A stretch of 64,000 nt of DNA from Pseudomonas rhizoryzae (GCF_005250615.1 NZ_SULM01000010.1:124001-188000), one strand, 5' to 3'. Shown: positions 1-8,658, numbered from the stretch's first letter. Made by a program: numbers and translations. Notes: generated by a model not told the origin, from the sequence alone.

Positions 1-492
1 ACAGGTTACTTCTATGTCAACGCTTGGATCCTGGCTCAGGAAACTCTCAGGTTGGAGGCGCAGCGAAACGATAGGGCTATCGCGGTGCTTTTCCGTGATA
101 CGGATGGTACGCATAGTACCCGCAACGGGCTTTGGCAGGCTAAGTGGAACTCCATGCTTCACGGTTTTGCCCGCGGTGGGCTCGAAGATCGTGGAGTGCC
201 TATGTTGCCCAAACCCAAGTCCGAGGCTTGGTTGCTTTGCGCCTTTAAAAGGCCTGCTTATCAGGATTGTGCCGCTTTGGAGGAAATTACAGGCAACGAT
301 AGAGGCGCGAATCCGGCAAAAGATCGATTGGAAGCGGCCACAGAGGGAGCCACTCGTGATGAGTTAGTTCATCAGTTGAGAGAGCGGCCTTTCGACCATG
401 TCGCTGCCGCCGAGCAGATGCCCAGCTTCGAGTGTTTTCGCGAGCGTTTGCTAATAGCATTGGAAGCATTACGCCGATTACCTGTTCTCTGA
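1..492 (+). CDS. C-terminal part of an unknown protein (runs in from the left edge)
   Basis: The frame is open from base 1, so the true start lies outside the window; an internal ATG at 52 is not needed. The visible 163 residues contain an acidic stretch LFRDTDGTH followed by a conserved-looking basic/aromatic segment (R..LWQAKWNSM) and KSEAWLLCAF. This layout is reminiscent of TOPRIM-like or DUF4276-type proteins that partner AAA ATPases, but that is only an impression. The gene is visibly less GC-rich than its neighbours and uses more A/T-ending codons, which suggests it belongs to an accessory region extending left. It ends with TGA at 490-492. Function unassigned. Confidence 0.6.
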   Translation, partial: TGYFYVNAWILAQETLRLEAQRNDRAIAVLFRDTDGTHSTRNGLWQAKWNSMLHGFARGGLEDRGVPMLPKPKSEAWLLCAFKRPAYQDCAALEEITGNDRGANPAKDRLEAATEGATRDELVHQLRERPFDHVAAAEQMPSFECFRERLLIALEALRRLPVL

Positions 493-528
493 GTCGAACC
501 TGATGTGGCCGGTTGCGGATGAGCCTGA

Positions 529-972
529 TCAAACCCGGGCGATGCACCAGACGCCCGCGCCGATCAGCGCCACGCCGGCCAGTTTGCCCAGGCTGATCGG
601 ATCCTGGCGAAAGCCGGCCCAGCCGAAGTGATCCAGGCTCAGCGACATGGCCAACTGACCGGCGATGACCAGCGCCATGAACAGGGTGGCACCGATGCGC
701 GGTCCGGCGAAGGCGGCCATGGCGATGAAGAAGGCGCCCAGCAGGCCGCCGCACCAGTGCCACCACTGCAATTCACGCAGCAGGCCCAGGGTGGGGACGC
801 CGCGTTGCCAGAGGGTCAGCCCCAGCAGGGCGAGCAGACCGACCATGAAGGAAATGGACGCCGCGGCGAACAGGCTGCCGAGGTGCCGCGCGAGTTGGCC
901 GTTGATGCCGGCTTGCAGCGGCAGGCAGGCACCGGCGATGAAGGGCAGGACGAGTAGCCACCAGGCAGGCAT
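529..972 (-). CDS. YdcZ-like small DMT-family membrane transporter (DUF606)
   Basis: 147 residues, almost entirely hydrophobic, with about five transmembrane segments. It begins MPAWWLLVLPFIAGACLP, the usual opening of the YdcZ/DUF606 branch of the drug/metabolite transporter superfamily; GINGQLARHLGS and the central WWHWCGGLLGAFF segment also fit that family. The ATG at 970-972 is chosen because longer upstream extensions of the frame are low-complexity and lack membrane character. It is divergent from the 1087 gene with about 110 bp between them. The substrate cannot be told from sequence. Confidence 0.8.
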   Translation of the reverse strand: MPAWWLLVLPFIAGACLPLQAGINGQLARHLGSLFAAASISFMVGLLALLGLTLWQRGVPTLGLLRELQWWHWCGGLLGAFFIAMAAFAGPRIGATLFMALVIAGQLAMSLSLDHFGWAGFRQDPISLGKLAGVALIGAGVWCIARV

Positions 973-1086
973 CGGCGGGACTCCAGACGAAAAAAGGGCG
1001 GGCAGTATGCCCCAGGGTGCGGCGAAGCGGTCGAACCGGCGACTCCCGGTCGGGCTCCAAGCCCTACCAGCAAGGGAGAATCCGCC

Positions 1087-1578
1087 ATGGCGCCACCGCT
1101 GCAAGAAGGCCGTCCAATCCAAGAGGACCTGCGGCTGCAACGCTGGATCTGGCGCTGTGAGCGTCTGGGCTGGGCGCTGCTCGGGCTGTTCGTGGTGCTG
1201 GCGTTGGGCGGGCTCTTCGCCAGTGGCGGCCCCTGGGCTACGGCGACCCGCGTCAGTGACGATGGCCAACTCAAGGTGCAGTACGAGCGCTTCCAACGCC
1301 GCGGCGCCCCCACTACCCTGACCCTGGAACTGGCACCCGGCGTGACCCGCGTTGGTCTGGACGAACGCCTGGTGGCCGACTGGACGGTGGAGGCCCTCTA
1401 TCCACAACCGGCGCGGATGACCAGCAGCGACGGCGTGCTCTGGCTCGACCTGACCCCCGGCAGCGGACCCAGTCGGCTGCATCTGGCACTGCGGCCGGAT
1501 GCGCTGGGCACCATGAACTGGCGCATTCTGAGACCCGGCCGGGTACCCCTCAGCCTCTCGGCCTTCATTTATCCCTAA
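1087..1578 (+). CDS. Hypothetical single-pass membrane protein, partner of DUF421 protein
   Basis: 163 residues: a short cytoplasmic N-terminus, one transmembrane helix at about residues 29-47 (LGWALLGLFVVLALGGLF), then about 110 residues outside the membrane, rich in short beta-prone stretches. A GGGAGA ribosome-binding site sits 7 bases before the ATG. The stop is only 10 bases before the start of the DUF421 gene, so the two are almost certainly one operon and may act together in the inner membrane. No catalytic motif is visible; function unknown. Confidence 0.75.
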   Translation: MAPPLQEGRPIQEDLRLQRWIWRCERLGWALLGLFVVLALGGLFASGGPWATATRVSDDGQLKVQYERFQRRGAPTTLTLELAPGVTRVGLDERLVADWTVEALYPQPARMTSSDGVLWLDLTPGSGPSRLHLALRPDALGTMNWRILRPGRVPLSLSAFIYP

Positions 1579-1588
1579 AGGAATCGCC

Positions 1589-2041
1589 ATGGAATCCGTG
1601 CTGCGCGCTGCGGCCATCTACGTCTTCCTGCTGGTGCTCTTTCGCATCACCGGGCGCCGGGCCCTATCGGAGATCACCACCTTCGATTTCGTCTTGCTGC
1701 TGGTGATCGGCGAAGCGACGCAGCAGGCCCTGCTGGGTGACGACTTCTCGGTGATCAATGCCTTCGTGGTGATAGGCACCCTGGTGCTGATCGATATCCT
1801 GCTGTCGGTGTTCAAGCAGCGCTCGCCCCAGGTGGGGCGCTTTCTCGATGGCATGCCCTTGATCGTGGTGGAGTACGGCAAGCCGCTGACGCAGCGGTTG
1901 CGCAAGGCGCGGCTCACCGAGGAGGACATTCTCGAAGCGGCGCGGCAGAGCCAGGGGCTGGAGCGGATGGAGCAGATCCGTTTCGCAGTGCTGGAAAAGA
2001 ACGGGCAGATCTCGGTGATACCTGAGCCCGGGGATCGATAG
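1589..2041 (+). CDS. DUF421 / YetF-family membrane protein
   Basis: 150 residues. It shows the DUF421 signature: hydrophobic N-terminal helices (AAAIYVFLLVLFRITGRR), then LSEITTFDFVLLLVIGEATQQALL, a third helix, and a soluble tail with PLIVVEYGKPLTQRLRKA and a final beta strand ending in KNGQISVIP. Family members are inner-membrane proteins of unclear role, some linked to spore or stress biology in Bacillus. AAGGA lies 7 bases before the ATG. It is the second gene of the operon starting at 1087 and is followed by a hairpin at 2059-2083. Confidence 0.88.
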   Translation: MESVLRAAAIYVFLLVLFRITGRRALSEITTFDFVLLLVIGEATQQALLGDDFSVINAFVVIGTLVLIDILLSVFKQRSPQVGRFLDGMPLIVVEYGKPLTQRLRKARLTEEDILEAARQSQGLERMEQIRFAVLEKNGQISVIPEPGDR

Positions 2042-2058
2042 CGGGTGCTCAAACGCAA

Positions 2059-2083
2059 GAAGGGCAGGATGATCCTGCCCTTC
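2059..2083. terminator. Hairpin downstream of the DUF421 gene
   Basis: Perfect 10-bp stem (GAAGGGCAGG paired with CCTGCCCTTC) around a 5-base loop, 17 bases after the DUF421 stop. It lacks a good T run on the plus strand but lies exactly between two convergent transcription units, so it may serve both. Confidence 0.55.
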
Positions 2084-2109
2084 GTTAGCGCTGGGGTAGT
2101 GCCAGATCG

Positions 2110-2460
2110 CTAGTGGCTACCGCCCTTGCGCCCGGCCTCGGAGGCCTTCTCGCGGTCATTGGCGAAGTTGCCACCGCTGTTCTCACCGCCCTTGCGCCCG
2201 GCTTCGGCGGCGCGCTCGGGGTCGTTGGCGAAGTTGCCACCGCTGTTCTGGCCGCCTTTGCGCCCGGCTTCGGCGGCGCGCTCGGGGTCGTTGGCGAAAT
2301 TACCGCCACTGTTCTCACCGCCCTTGCGGCCGGCCTCGGCAGCCCGCTCGGGATCGTTGGCGAAGTTGCCACCGCTGTTGTGGCCGCCTTTGCTACCGGC
2401 TTCCGAAGCCTTTTCGCGATCGTTGGCAAAATTACCAGGGTTCGAATTATTGGTGCTCAT
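2110..2460 (-). CDS. KGG-repeat general stress protein (con-10 type), five repeats
   Basis: 116 residues made of five tandem units of about 22 residues (SGGNFANDPERAAEAGRKGG), the KGG motif of small hydrophilic stress proteins related to fungal con-10 and bacterial GsiB/YciG. Such proteins are glycine-rich, probably disordered, and induced by desiccation, stationary phase or other stress; direct biochemistry is sparse. Units 2 to 4 carry DPERAAEAG, while the first and last carry DREKASEAG. AGAGGA precedes the ATG by 8 bases. A second shorter paralogue lies just upstream on the same strand, so both are probably co-transcribed. Confidence 0.9.
   Translation of the reverse strand: MSTNNSNPGNFANDREKASEAGSKGGHNSGGNFANDPERAAEAGRKGGENSGGNFANDPERAAEAGRKGGQNSGGNFANDPERAAEAGRKGGENSGGNFANDREKASEAGRKGGSH
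2113..2376. repeat. Four tandem 66-bp repeats inside the KGG gene
   Basis: Residues 29-116 of the KGG protein are four 22-residue units, encoded by four 66-bp DNA repeats that are nearly identical at the nucleotide level. An exact in-frame tandem array like this is prone to expansion and contraction without loss of frame. Confidence 0.85.
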
Positions 2461-2531
2461 CTTGGGTTCCTCTTGCTCGTGGTCTCAGGAGAGCCAGGGA
2501 CATTCAGACCTGGCTCCGTAACGGCAGTGTC

Positions 2532-2690
2532 TTAGCGGCTGCCGCCCTTGCGACCGGCTTCGGACGCCTTCTCACGATCGTTGGCGAAATTGCCACCACT
2601 GTTCTGGCCGCCTTTGCGCCCGGCCTCGGAGGCCTTTTCGCGGTCGTTGGCGAAGTTGCCGGGATTGGAGTTCGAATGCTTGGTGGTCAT
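2532..2690 (-). CDS. Short KGG-repeat stress protein, two repeats
   Basis: A 52-residue protein, MTTKHSNSNPGNFANDREKA..., with two KGG units (residues 11-30 and 31-52). It starts at the ATG complementary to 2688-2690, preceded by AAGAGGT, and ends with TAA at 2532-2534. It is the upstream member of a pair with the longer KGG gene, 71 bases away. Its units match the terminal (DREKASEAG) type of the neighbour, consistent with local duplication. Confidence 0.85.
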   Translation of the reverse strand: MTTKHSNSNPGNFANDREKASEAGRKGGQNSGGNFANDREKASEAGRKGGSR

Positions 2691-2892
2691 GGTCGCTCTA
2701 CCTCTTGTGGGAATGTAGTGCAGAACTCATTGCCTGCCCTGGTATTGAGGGGCAGGCGCGGCGAGGTTTCCCGACGATGGGATGGGCGGTCGCTGGCCTT
2801 CGGCCACTGCCAGGGCTGTATCTAGCTTTGCTCGAATGGCTGTCCAACCTGGCCGCTGGGTTGGAAGGCGCATGGCTGTGCCGGGCGCTATG

Positions 2893-2930
2893 AGGACTTG
2901 GACGCAACGGCGTCGCTGCGTCCAAGTCCT
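2893..2930. terminator. Large hairpin after the MBL hydrolase gene
   Basis: Perfect 14-bp inverted repeat (AGGACTTGGACGCA and its complement) with a 10-base loop, 36 bases past the stop of the minus-strand MBL gene. No T run follows, so it is a candidate terminator or mRNA-stabilising stem rather than a textbook terminator. Confidence 0.5.
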
Positions 2931-2965
2931 GTGGCCTTTGCCTTGTACGACGGATGGCGGTCGGA

Positions 2966-3829
2966 TTAGAAGCCGTCGATGGGAATCTTCAGGTAGCGCC
3001 GCCCATTGGCCTCGGCCGGCGGCAGGGTGCCGGCGCGGATGTTCACCTGGATCGCCGGCAGGATCAGCGTCGGCATGGCCAGGGTGGCGTCGCGGCGGGT
3101 GCGCAGGGCGACGAAGGCGTCTTCGTCCACGCCATCGCGGACGTGGACATTGAGAGCGCGCTCTTCACCCACGGTGGTCTCGTGGCGCGCTTCGCGGCCA
3201 GCGGGCGGATAGTCGTGGCACAGGTAGAGCCGCGTGGCCTCCGGCAGGGCCAGCAGCCGACGGATCGAGCGATAGAGATCGCGGGCGCTGCCGCCGGGGA
3301 AATCGCAGCGCGCCGAGCCGACGTCGGGCATGAACAGGGTGTCACCGACGAAGACGAGATCCTCCTCCACCTGGTAGGCCATGTCCGCCGGGGTATGGCC
3401 GGGCACGTGCAGGGCGCGGGCGGCGAGGTTGCCGATGTGGAAGACCTCGTCGGGCTGGAACAGGTGATCGAACTGGGAGCCGTCGAGGCGGAATTCCGGC
3501 TCCAGGTTGAAGACGTCCTTGAAGGCGCCCTGGACGCGGCGGATGCCTTCGCCGATGGCGATGCGCCCGCCCAGTTGCCGGCGCAGATAGGGCGCAGCGG
3601 AGAGATGGTCGGCGTGGGCGTGGGTCTCCAGCAGCCAGTCCACCGTCAGCCCCTGGTCGCGGACGAAGCGGGCGACGCGATCCGCCGACAGGGTGGCGGT
3701 CCGGCCCGAGTGCGGATCGTAGTCCAGCACCGAGTCGACGATGGCGCAACGGCTGCCGGGCGCCTCGTAGATCACATAGGTGAAGGTGGACGTGGTGGCG
3801 TCGAAAAAGGGTTCGATGCGCGGAGTCAT
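2966..3829 (-). CDS. MBL-fold metallo-hydrolase, persulfide dioxygenase-like
   Basis: 287 residues. The metallo-beta-lactamase metal motif THAHADH is at residues 69-75, with further ligands in HVPGHTPADM and FVGDTLF and a late CHDYPP histidine. The arrangement (MBL core plus GRxARHETTVGEER and an ending NxRAGTLPPAEANG..LKIPID) matches the ETHE1/persulfide dioxygenase-related branch, for example Blh-type proteins that oxidise glutathione persulfide in sulfide detoxification. No rhodanese domain or BigR-like repressor is adjacent, so the substrate stays an inference. GAGG precedes the ATG by 8 bases. Confidence 0.85.
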   Translation of the reverse strand: MTPRIEPFFDATTSTFTYVIYEAPGSRCAIVDSVLDYDPHSGRTATLSADRVARFVRDQGLTVDWLLETHAHADHLSAAPYLRRQLGGRIAIGEGIRRVQGAFKDVFNLEPEFRLDGSQFDHLFQPDEVFHIGNLAARALHVPGHTPADMAYQVEEDLVFVGDTLFMPDVGSARCDFPGGSARDLYRSIRRLLALPEATRLYLCHDYPPAGREARHETTVGEERALNVHVRDGVDEDAFVALRTRRDATLAMPTLILPAIQVNIRAGTLPPAEANGRRYLKIPIDGF

Positions 3830-4030
3830 GGCCGGGCCTCGTGGAAAAGGGGATGGCCCACCTTACCACGGGCCCCACGTCCCTGGCGGCTGGCGCCGGG
3901 ATGGGGGCGGGATCCCGATGGCGCGTGTGACCGTTCGTCGCCAGATGACGGAATTGCAACGGATGCGACAGGATGTTTCGGTGCGTGCGAGTTAACGTGC
4001 GCCGGTCTTTGAGCTGCGCCGAGGTCGAGC

Positions 4031-4411
4031 GTGTCTTCTTCCGGATCCCTGGCCAAGTCCGCGGCCAGACCCCTGCGATTCGCCCTGGTCGGGGCGGTTG
4101 CCACCCTGGTGCACATGGCCGTCGCCGCGCTGCTGCTGGGACTGTGGGGCTGGCCGGCCTATGGCGCCAACCTGGGCGCCTTTCTGGTCGCCTTCGGGGT
4201 CTCCTATCTGGGGCACCGGCACGTCACCTTCGCCCGGGCCGGCTCGCCTTGGCGCTTCCTACTGGTGGCGCTGGGCGGCTTCGGCCTCAATAACCTCCTG
4301 TTAACCGGTCTGCTCGCCTGCGGCTTGCCGGCGCTCGCGGCGCTGCTGGTGGCCACGGCGCTGGTTCCGGTATGCAGTTATCTGCTGTCATCCTGGTGGG
4401 TGTTCAAATGA
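4031..4411 (+). CDS. GtrA-family membrane protein (putative lipid-linked sugar flippase)
   Basis: 126 residues with four transmembrane helices and the GtrA pattern [13 protein letters not shown] at the start, [13 protein letters not shown] in the middle, and a C-terminal SSWWVF. GtrA proteins are thought to move undecaprenyl-phosphate-linked sugars across the inner membrane. The start is a GTG at 4031 with GAGG 6 bases upstream. Its TGA overlaps the ATG of the next gene by 4 bases (ATGA), showing tight coupling with the GtrB-like glycosyltransferase. Confidence 0.85.
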   Translation: MSSSGSLAKSAARPLRFALVGAVATLVHMAVAALLLGLWGWPAYGANLGAFLVAFGVSYLGHRHVTFARAGSPWRFLLVALGGFGLNNLLLTGLLACGLPALAALLVATALVPVCSYLLSSWWVFK

Positions 4412-5352
4412 GCGATGCCGTGAAGCTGTCCCTGGTAGTACCCGTGTTCAACGAAGAGCTGGCCATCGGGCTCTTCCATCAGGCGGTCTGCGCTCACGAG
4501 GAGTTGGCCGCTCACGATCTGGAGCTGCTCTTCGTCGACGATGGCAGTCGCGACGGCAGTGCCCGGGTGCTCGAGCGCCTGCGCCAGGAAGATCCGCGGG
4601 TGGTGGTGCTGCAACTGTCGCGCAACTTCGGCAAGGAAGCCGCACTGTTCGCCGGTATCGAACATGCCAGCGGTGAGGTGGTGGTGCCGCTGGACGTGGA
4701 TCTGCAGGATCCGCTGGACGTCATCCCGCGGCTGCTGGAGCAGTGGCGCCAGGGCGCCGACGTGGTGCTGGCCAAACGGGTTGACCGCCGCAGCGACAGC
4801 CCGCTCAAGCGGCTGACCGCCGAGGGATTCTATCGGCTGCACAACCGCATCGCCCAGACGCCCATCGAAGAGAACGTTGGCGATTTCCGGCTGATGAGTC
4901 GCGAGGTCGTGGATGCGATCAAGGAGTTGCCCGAGCGCAATTTGTTCATGAAGGGCATCCTCTCCTGGGTCGGCTTCGATACCCGGGTCGTGGAATACGA
5001 ACGCGCGCCGCGCAGCGCCGGGAGCAGCAAGTTCAACGGCTGGAAGCTGTGGAATCTGGCCTTGGAAGGCTTCACCTCCTTCAGTACCGTGCCGCTGCGG
5101 CTGTGGACCTACCTCGGTGGCGGCGTCGCCCTGCTGTCCCTGGCCTACGCCGGGGTCATGGTGTTCCGCAAGTTGGTGTTCGGCAACCCGGTGCCCGGCT
5201 ATCCCTCGCTGATGACCGCCATCCTTTTCTTCGGCGGCGTGCAGCTGATCGGCATCGGGGTGCTGGGCGAATACATCGGCCGTATCTATATCGAGACCAA
5301 GCGCCGGCCGCGCTATGTGCTCAAGCGCTCCGGCAAGCGTGACCCTCAGTAG
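4408..5352 (+). CDS. GtrB-like family 2 glycosyltransferase (polyprenyl-phosphate sugar transferase)
   Basis: 314 residues. N-terminal GT-A domain: VVPVFNEE at residues 10-17, DDGSRDGS at 44-51, acceptor/metal motif DVDLQDP at 96-102. Two C-terminal transmembrane helices (about 232-255 and 268-290) follow, then [17 protein letters not shown], typical of GtrB/DPM1-type enzymes that load a sugar onto undecaprenyl phosphate at the cytoplasmic face. Start ATG at 4408 overlaps the GtrA stop. No GtrC-type acceptor-specific transferase follows; the next gene is convergent zapE, overlapping by 7 bases. The sugar and the acceptor (O antigen or lipid A) cannot be read from sequence. Confidence 0.88.
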   Translation: MSDAVKLSLVVPVFNEELAIGLFHQAVCAHEELAAHDLELLFVDDGSRDGSARVLERLRQEDPRVVVLQLSRNFGKEAALFAGIEHASGEVVVPLDVDLQDPLDVIPRLLEQWRQGADVVLAKRVDRRSDSPLKRLTAEGFYRLHNRIAQTPIEENVGDFRLMSREVVDAIKELPERNLFMKGILSWVGFDTRVVEYERAPRSAGSSKFNGWKLWNLALEGFTSFSTVPLRLWTYLGGGVALLSLAYAGVMVFRKLVFGNPVPGYPSLMTAILFFGGVQLIGIGVLGEYIGRIYIETKRRPRYVLKRSGKRDPQ

Positions 5353-6452
5353 CGCGCCTGCTGCATCTCCCGCAGCCGGCTCAGGGTGCGGCGGAAGGGG
5401 AAGTCCAGGCAGCCGCGGGTATAGAGCTGGTCCAGCGGCACGGCGGCGTCCAGGTAGAGCGGGCGGCGGCGGTCGTAGGCTTCGTCCACCAGGGCGATGA
5501 AGCGACGCACCGCGTCGTCCTGGGGCGCCAGGCGTGGTAATTCGCGGTCACCGGCGACCACCCGCTCCACGCCGTCTTCGGTGCCGCGGGCGATGCGACC
5601 GTCGCGCGGGTCTCCGGAGAGGCAGGGCACGCTACCCAGCAGCAGCGCGGGGAAGCGGGTGCAGAGGTCGATGTAGTCCTGGGTCGCCCAGGCGCCCTGG
5701 CAGAGGGTAGCGAAGTCCAGCCAGATCGCGCCGGGGGCCCGCCTGATCACCGGTAAGGTGCGACCGCCGAGTAGCAGGGGGTCGCGGGTGACGGATTCAC
5801 CTGCGGTGAGTCGTGTGAAGGTCGCGGCGAGGGCGGTGGGGTCGTCCACCCAGTAGCGGGGTTCGGGCTCGCCCTGGTGCAGGCGGTGGTCCTGGCCACC
5901 GTCCACCTCAAGTACATCCAACTGCGCTTGCAGCGCGGCAATCGCCGGCAGCAGGCGCTCGCGATTGAAGCCGCCGGCATAGAGCTGCTCCGGCGGCTGG
6001 TTGGAGGTGACCACCAGCACCAGACCCTGGTCCAGCAGGGCGCGCAGCAGGCCGCCCACCAGCATGGCGTCGCCGATGTCGCTGATGAAGAGTTCGTCGA
6101 AGCACAGCACCCGTACCTCGGCGGCCAGTTCGCGCGCCAGCACCTGCAGGGGATCGCGGGTGCCGCTGAGCTGGAACTGGCGCTGGTGCACCCAGCGCAT
6201 GAAGTGATGGAAGTGCTGGCGGCGCGCGGGCACCGGCAGGCTGGCGTGGAACAGGTCCAGCAGCCAGGTCTTGCCGCGTCCGACCGGGCCCCAGAGATAG
6301 AGGCCACGGGCCGGGCGACCGGCGAGCAGGGCGGCATGACAGGCTTCCAGCCGCTGTATGGCGGCGTCCTGGGCGGCATCGAGCAGCCGCTCACCACGGG
6401 CCAGGGCCTGGCGGTAGGCAGCGAGTGGGGAGAGGGCAGTCGACATGGCCAT
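5346..6452 (-). CDS. zapE: Cell division protein ZapE (AFG1-like ATPase)
   Basis: 368 residues. P-loop GPVGRGKT at 55-62, the AFG1 segment [11 protein letters not shown] near 80-90, Walker B VLCFDELF near 116-122, sensor [10 protein letters not shown], and a C-terminal domain ending in [16 protein letters not shown]. ZapE is a conserved proteobacterial ATPase that acts at the Z ring and modulates FtsZ. The ATG at 6450-6452 has GGTGGA about 10 bases upstream; an ATG two codons further in (6446) is also possible. A much longer upstream extension of the frame is rejected as non-coding. The 3' end overlaps the GtrB-like gene convergently. Confidence 0.9.
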   Translation of the reverse strand: MAMSTALSPLAAYRQALARGERLLDAAQDAAIQRLEACHAALLAGRPARGLYLWGPVGRGKTWLLDLFHASLPVPARRQHFHHFMRWVHQRQFQLSGTRDPLQVLARELAAEVRVLCFDELFISDIGDAMLVGGLLRALLDQGLVLVVTSNQPPEQLYAGGFNRERLLPAIAALQAQLDVLEVDGGQDHRLHQGEPEPRYWVDDPTALAATFTRLTAGESVTRDPLLLGGRTLPVIRRAPGAIWLDFATLCQGAWATQDYIDLCTRFPALLLGSVPCLSGDPRDGRIARGTEDGVERVVAGDRELPRLAPQDDAVRRFIALVDEAYDRRRPLYLDAAVPLDQLYTRGCLDFPFRRTLSRLREMQQARY

Positions 6453-6606
6453 CACTCTAGCGTCCACCGTGGCGCCAGACCATGCCCCGGTGGAATGACG
6501 TGAGTCCTTTATAGCGTTTGAAGGCGGACGGCAGCGGTTCGATAGTGCGAGACGATCCTTGCCGGAGAGATCCGGCGCCTTCGTGTTCATCGCCTGGAGC
6601 CCTGTC

Positions 6607-7827
6607 ATGGCCGCTGCTTCCACCCTGCATACCGCCCACTGCCTCGCGTCCGTGGGCGTTTCCGAGATCCTCAAGATCACCGAGCGCGCCAATGCCCTGC
6701 GCCGTCAGGGCGCCGATCTGCTGGTGCTGGGCGCGGGCGAACCGGATTTCGATACCCCGGAGCACATCAAGGAAGCGGCCATCCAGGCCATTCGCGACGG
6801 CCAGACCAAGTACACGGCGCTCGACGGCAGCCCGGCGCTCAAGGAGGCCATCCGCCGCAAGTTCGCGCGGGAAAACGACCTGGTGTTCGCCCAGGACGAG
6901 GTGACCGCCTCGGCGGGTGCCAAGCAGGTGATCTTCAATGCCATGATGGCGACTCTGGACGCGGGCGACGAGGTGATCATCCCGGCGCCCTTCTGGGTGA
7001 CCTACGCCGACATCGTCGCCATCCTCGGCGGCACGCCGGTGGTGTTGCCCTGCCGCGAGGAAGACGGCTTTCGGCTCACGGCCGACGCGCTGGAGGCGGC
7101 CATCACCCCGCGCACGCGCTGGGTGATGCTCAACTCGCCGTCCAACCCCTCGGGCGCGGCCTATGGCGAGCAGCACTATCGCCCGCTGCTGGACGTCTTG
7201 CTGCGCCATCCGCAGGTCTGGCTGATGGTGGACGACATGTACGAGCACATCCTCTACGACGACTTCCGCTTCGTCACCCCGGCGGCGCTGGAGCCGCGCC
7301 TGCGCGAGCGGACCCTGACCATCAACGGCGTTTCCAAGGCCTATGCCATGACCGGTTGGCGGCTGGGCTATGCCGGGGGACCGCGTGAGCTGATCCAGGC
7401 CATGGCCAGTGTGCAGAGCCAGGTGACTTCCTGCCCCTGTTCGGTGAGCCAGGCGGCGGCCATCGCGGCGCTGGACGGCCCGCAGGCCATCGTGCGCGAG
7501 CGTTGCGAGCGGTTCCGTGAACGGCGGGATCTGGTGGTGGAGGCACTGAACGCGGTACCGGGCCTGTCGGCGCGGCGGCCCGAAGGGGCCTTCTATGTCT
7601 ACGCCAATTGCGCGGGGGTGCTGGGTCGGCGGACGCCGGGTGGGGCAGTGATCGACAGCGATACCACCTTTGCCCGCTACCTCATGGACGAGGGCGGGGT
7701 GGCGGTGGTGCCAGGCTCGGCATTCGGCCTGGCGCCTTACTTCCGCGTCTCCTACGCCACCTCGCGTGAGGTGCTGGAGGAGGCTTGCCGCCGGATCGCC
7801 ATGGCGACCCAGCGGCTGCTGGCCTGA
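6607..7827 (+). CDS. PLP-dependent class I aminotransferase (aspartate/aromatic type)
   Basis: 406 residues with the fold-type I aminotransferase hallmarks: LGAGEPDFDTPEHIKEAA near 41-58, the substrate motif NSPSNPSG at 176-183, the PLP aspartate in VDDMYEHI, and the Schiff-base lysine K244 in NGVSKAYAMTGWRLGY. It is closest in feel to the AspC/AatA Ib subgroup that converts aspartate and oxaloacetate, though specificity is not fixed by the motifs. Start ATG 6607 is chosen at the natural N-terminus. Its TGA directly abuts the stop of the convergent next gene (7827/7828), leaving no space for a terminator. Confidence 0.9.
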   Translation: MAAASTLHTAHCLASVGVSEILKITERANALRRQGADLLVLGAGEPDFDTPEHIKEAAIQAIRDGQTKYTALDGSPALKEAIRRKFARENDLVFAQDEVTASAGAKQVIFNAMMATLDAGDEVIIPAPFWVTYADIVAILGGTPVVLPCREEDGFRLTADALEAAITPRTRWVMLNSPSNPSGAAYGEQHYRPLLDVLLRHPQVWLMVDDMYEHILYDDFRFVTPAALEPRLRERTLTINGVSKAYAMTGWRLGYAGGPRELIQAMASVQSQVTSCPCSVSQAAAIAALDGPQAIVRERCERFRERRDLVVEALNAVPGLSARRPEGAFYVYANCAGVLGRRTPGGAVIDSDTTFARYLMDEGGVAVVPGSAFGLAPYFRVSYATSREVLEEACRRIAMATQRLLA

Positions 7828-8607
7828 TCAACCGGCCGGCGGGGCGGGCGGTGCCGGCGGCTGCTGGCCCGGCGCGACCGGCTGAGCGCCGGGGGGCGGG
7901 GGCGGCGGCAGCATGCCGGGACCACGCGGAGGCCGCGGGGTATCCAGGGTCTGCAGCGAACTGGCATCGGCGCCGAGGGCGCTGACCCGGAAGGCCCGCC
8001 CCTGGGCGTTGGCCACCAGCTCACCACGGGCGGCCACGCTGGCGCCAGGCTTGAGCAGCGCCTCCAGGCGCACCGCCTCGTGGGGCGGCATGCGCAGGGC
8101 GGTGCCGTCCTGCAGCAGGGCGCCGTTCACGTCGCCACGCGGGCCGTGCAGCAACTGGACGATCTGGCCCTGGAGGCTGTCGCCATCGCGCTCGACGCCA
8201 GGCGCGGGCGGCGGCGGACGCGGCTTGCCGGTGCGCTCGGGCCCCTGGTCGGTGACGGTCTTGCCGGTCTGGACGTTGGTCAGGGAGACCGCCTGGACCA
8301 GCGGCAGGCTGGCGGCGCGCAGGCCGGCGACGTTGATGTTATCGCCGGGCTTGAAGGTGGCGGCCAGTTGCTCGGACAGGTGCGGCGGGGTGTTGACCTC
8401 GGTGCCGTCGGCCAGGATCAGGCCGTCGATGTCGCCTCGGGGATTGATCAGGAATTGCTTGAGCTGGCCCTGTTGGGTGGGAATCTGGGCGCTGGCGGCG
8501 GTGGTGGTGGCCGCGCTGCCGGCGGGTGCGGTTTGTGCCAGGACGAGGCCGCTGACGGACAGCAGAGCGAAGGTCCCGATCACGAAGGTTTGGGTCTTGG
8601 TAGGCAT
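7828..8607 (-). CDS. Exported tandem OB-fold-like, proline-rich protein under a sigma-54 promoter
   Basis: 259 residues. Signal peptide at 1-24 (TFVIGTFALLSVSGLVLA then QTAPAG). Two homologous modules follow: GQLKQFLINPRGDIDGLIL..GTEVNTPPHLSEQL and GQIVQLLHGPRGDVNGALL..GTALRMPPHEAVRL, each with a trailing KPG segment, resembling small exported OB-fold domains. A proline-rich linker joins them and a proline-rich tail of about 30 residues ends the protein. AGGAG sits 6-8 bases before the ATG. No catalytic residues are apparent; a periplasmic binding or envelope role is inferred. It lies directly downstream of an NtrC-type two-component pair and has its own sigma-54 promoter (8641-8658). Confidence 0.8.
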   Translation of the reverse strand: MPTKTQTFVIGTFALLSVSGLVLAQTAPAGSAATTTAASAQIPTQQGQLKQFLINPRGDIDGLILADGTEVNTPPHLSEQLAATFKPGDNINVAGLRAASLPLVQAVSLTNVQTGKTVTDQGPERTGKPRPPPPAPGVERDGDSLQGQIVQLLHGPRGDVNGALLQDGTALRMPPHEAVRLEALLKPGASVAARGELVANAQGRAFRVSALGADASSLQTLDTPRPPRGPGMLPPPPPPGAQPVAPGQQPPAPPAPPAG

Positions 8608-8640
8608 GGATGACTCCTGCGGTGGTTGACGATCAGGAGA

Positions 8641-8658
8641 TTGCAGGGCCTGTGCCAA
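8641..8658 (-). promoter_or_regulatory. Sigma-54 (RpoN) promoter of the exported tandem-OB gene
   Basis: On the minus strand the sequence is TTGGCACAGGCCCTGCAA: a -24 GG and a -12 GC separated by exactly 10 bases, with TTGGCAC matching the consensus. The predicted transcription start near 8631 leaves a leader of about 25 bases containing the AGGAG ribosome-binding site. The upstream neighbour encodes a sigma-54 activator. Confidence 0.8.

Noticed and set aside
2113-2376. CRISPR-like regular repeats
   Set aside because: The 66-bp units are contiguous coding repeats without spacers.
2113-2535. Plus-strand 140-codon hydrophobic frame over the KGG repeats
   Set aside because: It is the complement of the 66-bp repeats; the KGG reading on the other strand fits a known family exactly.
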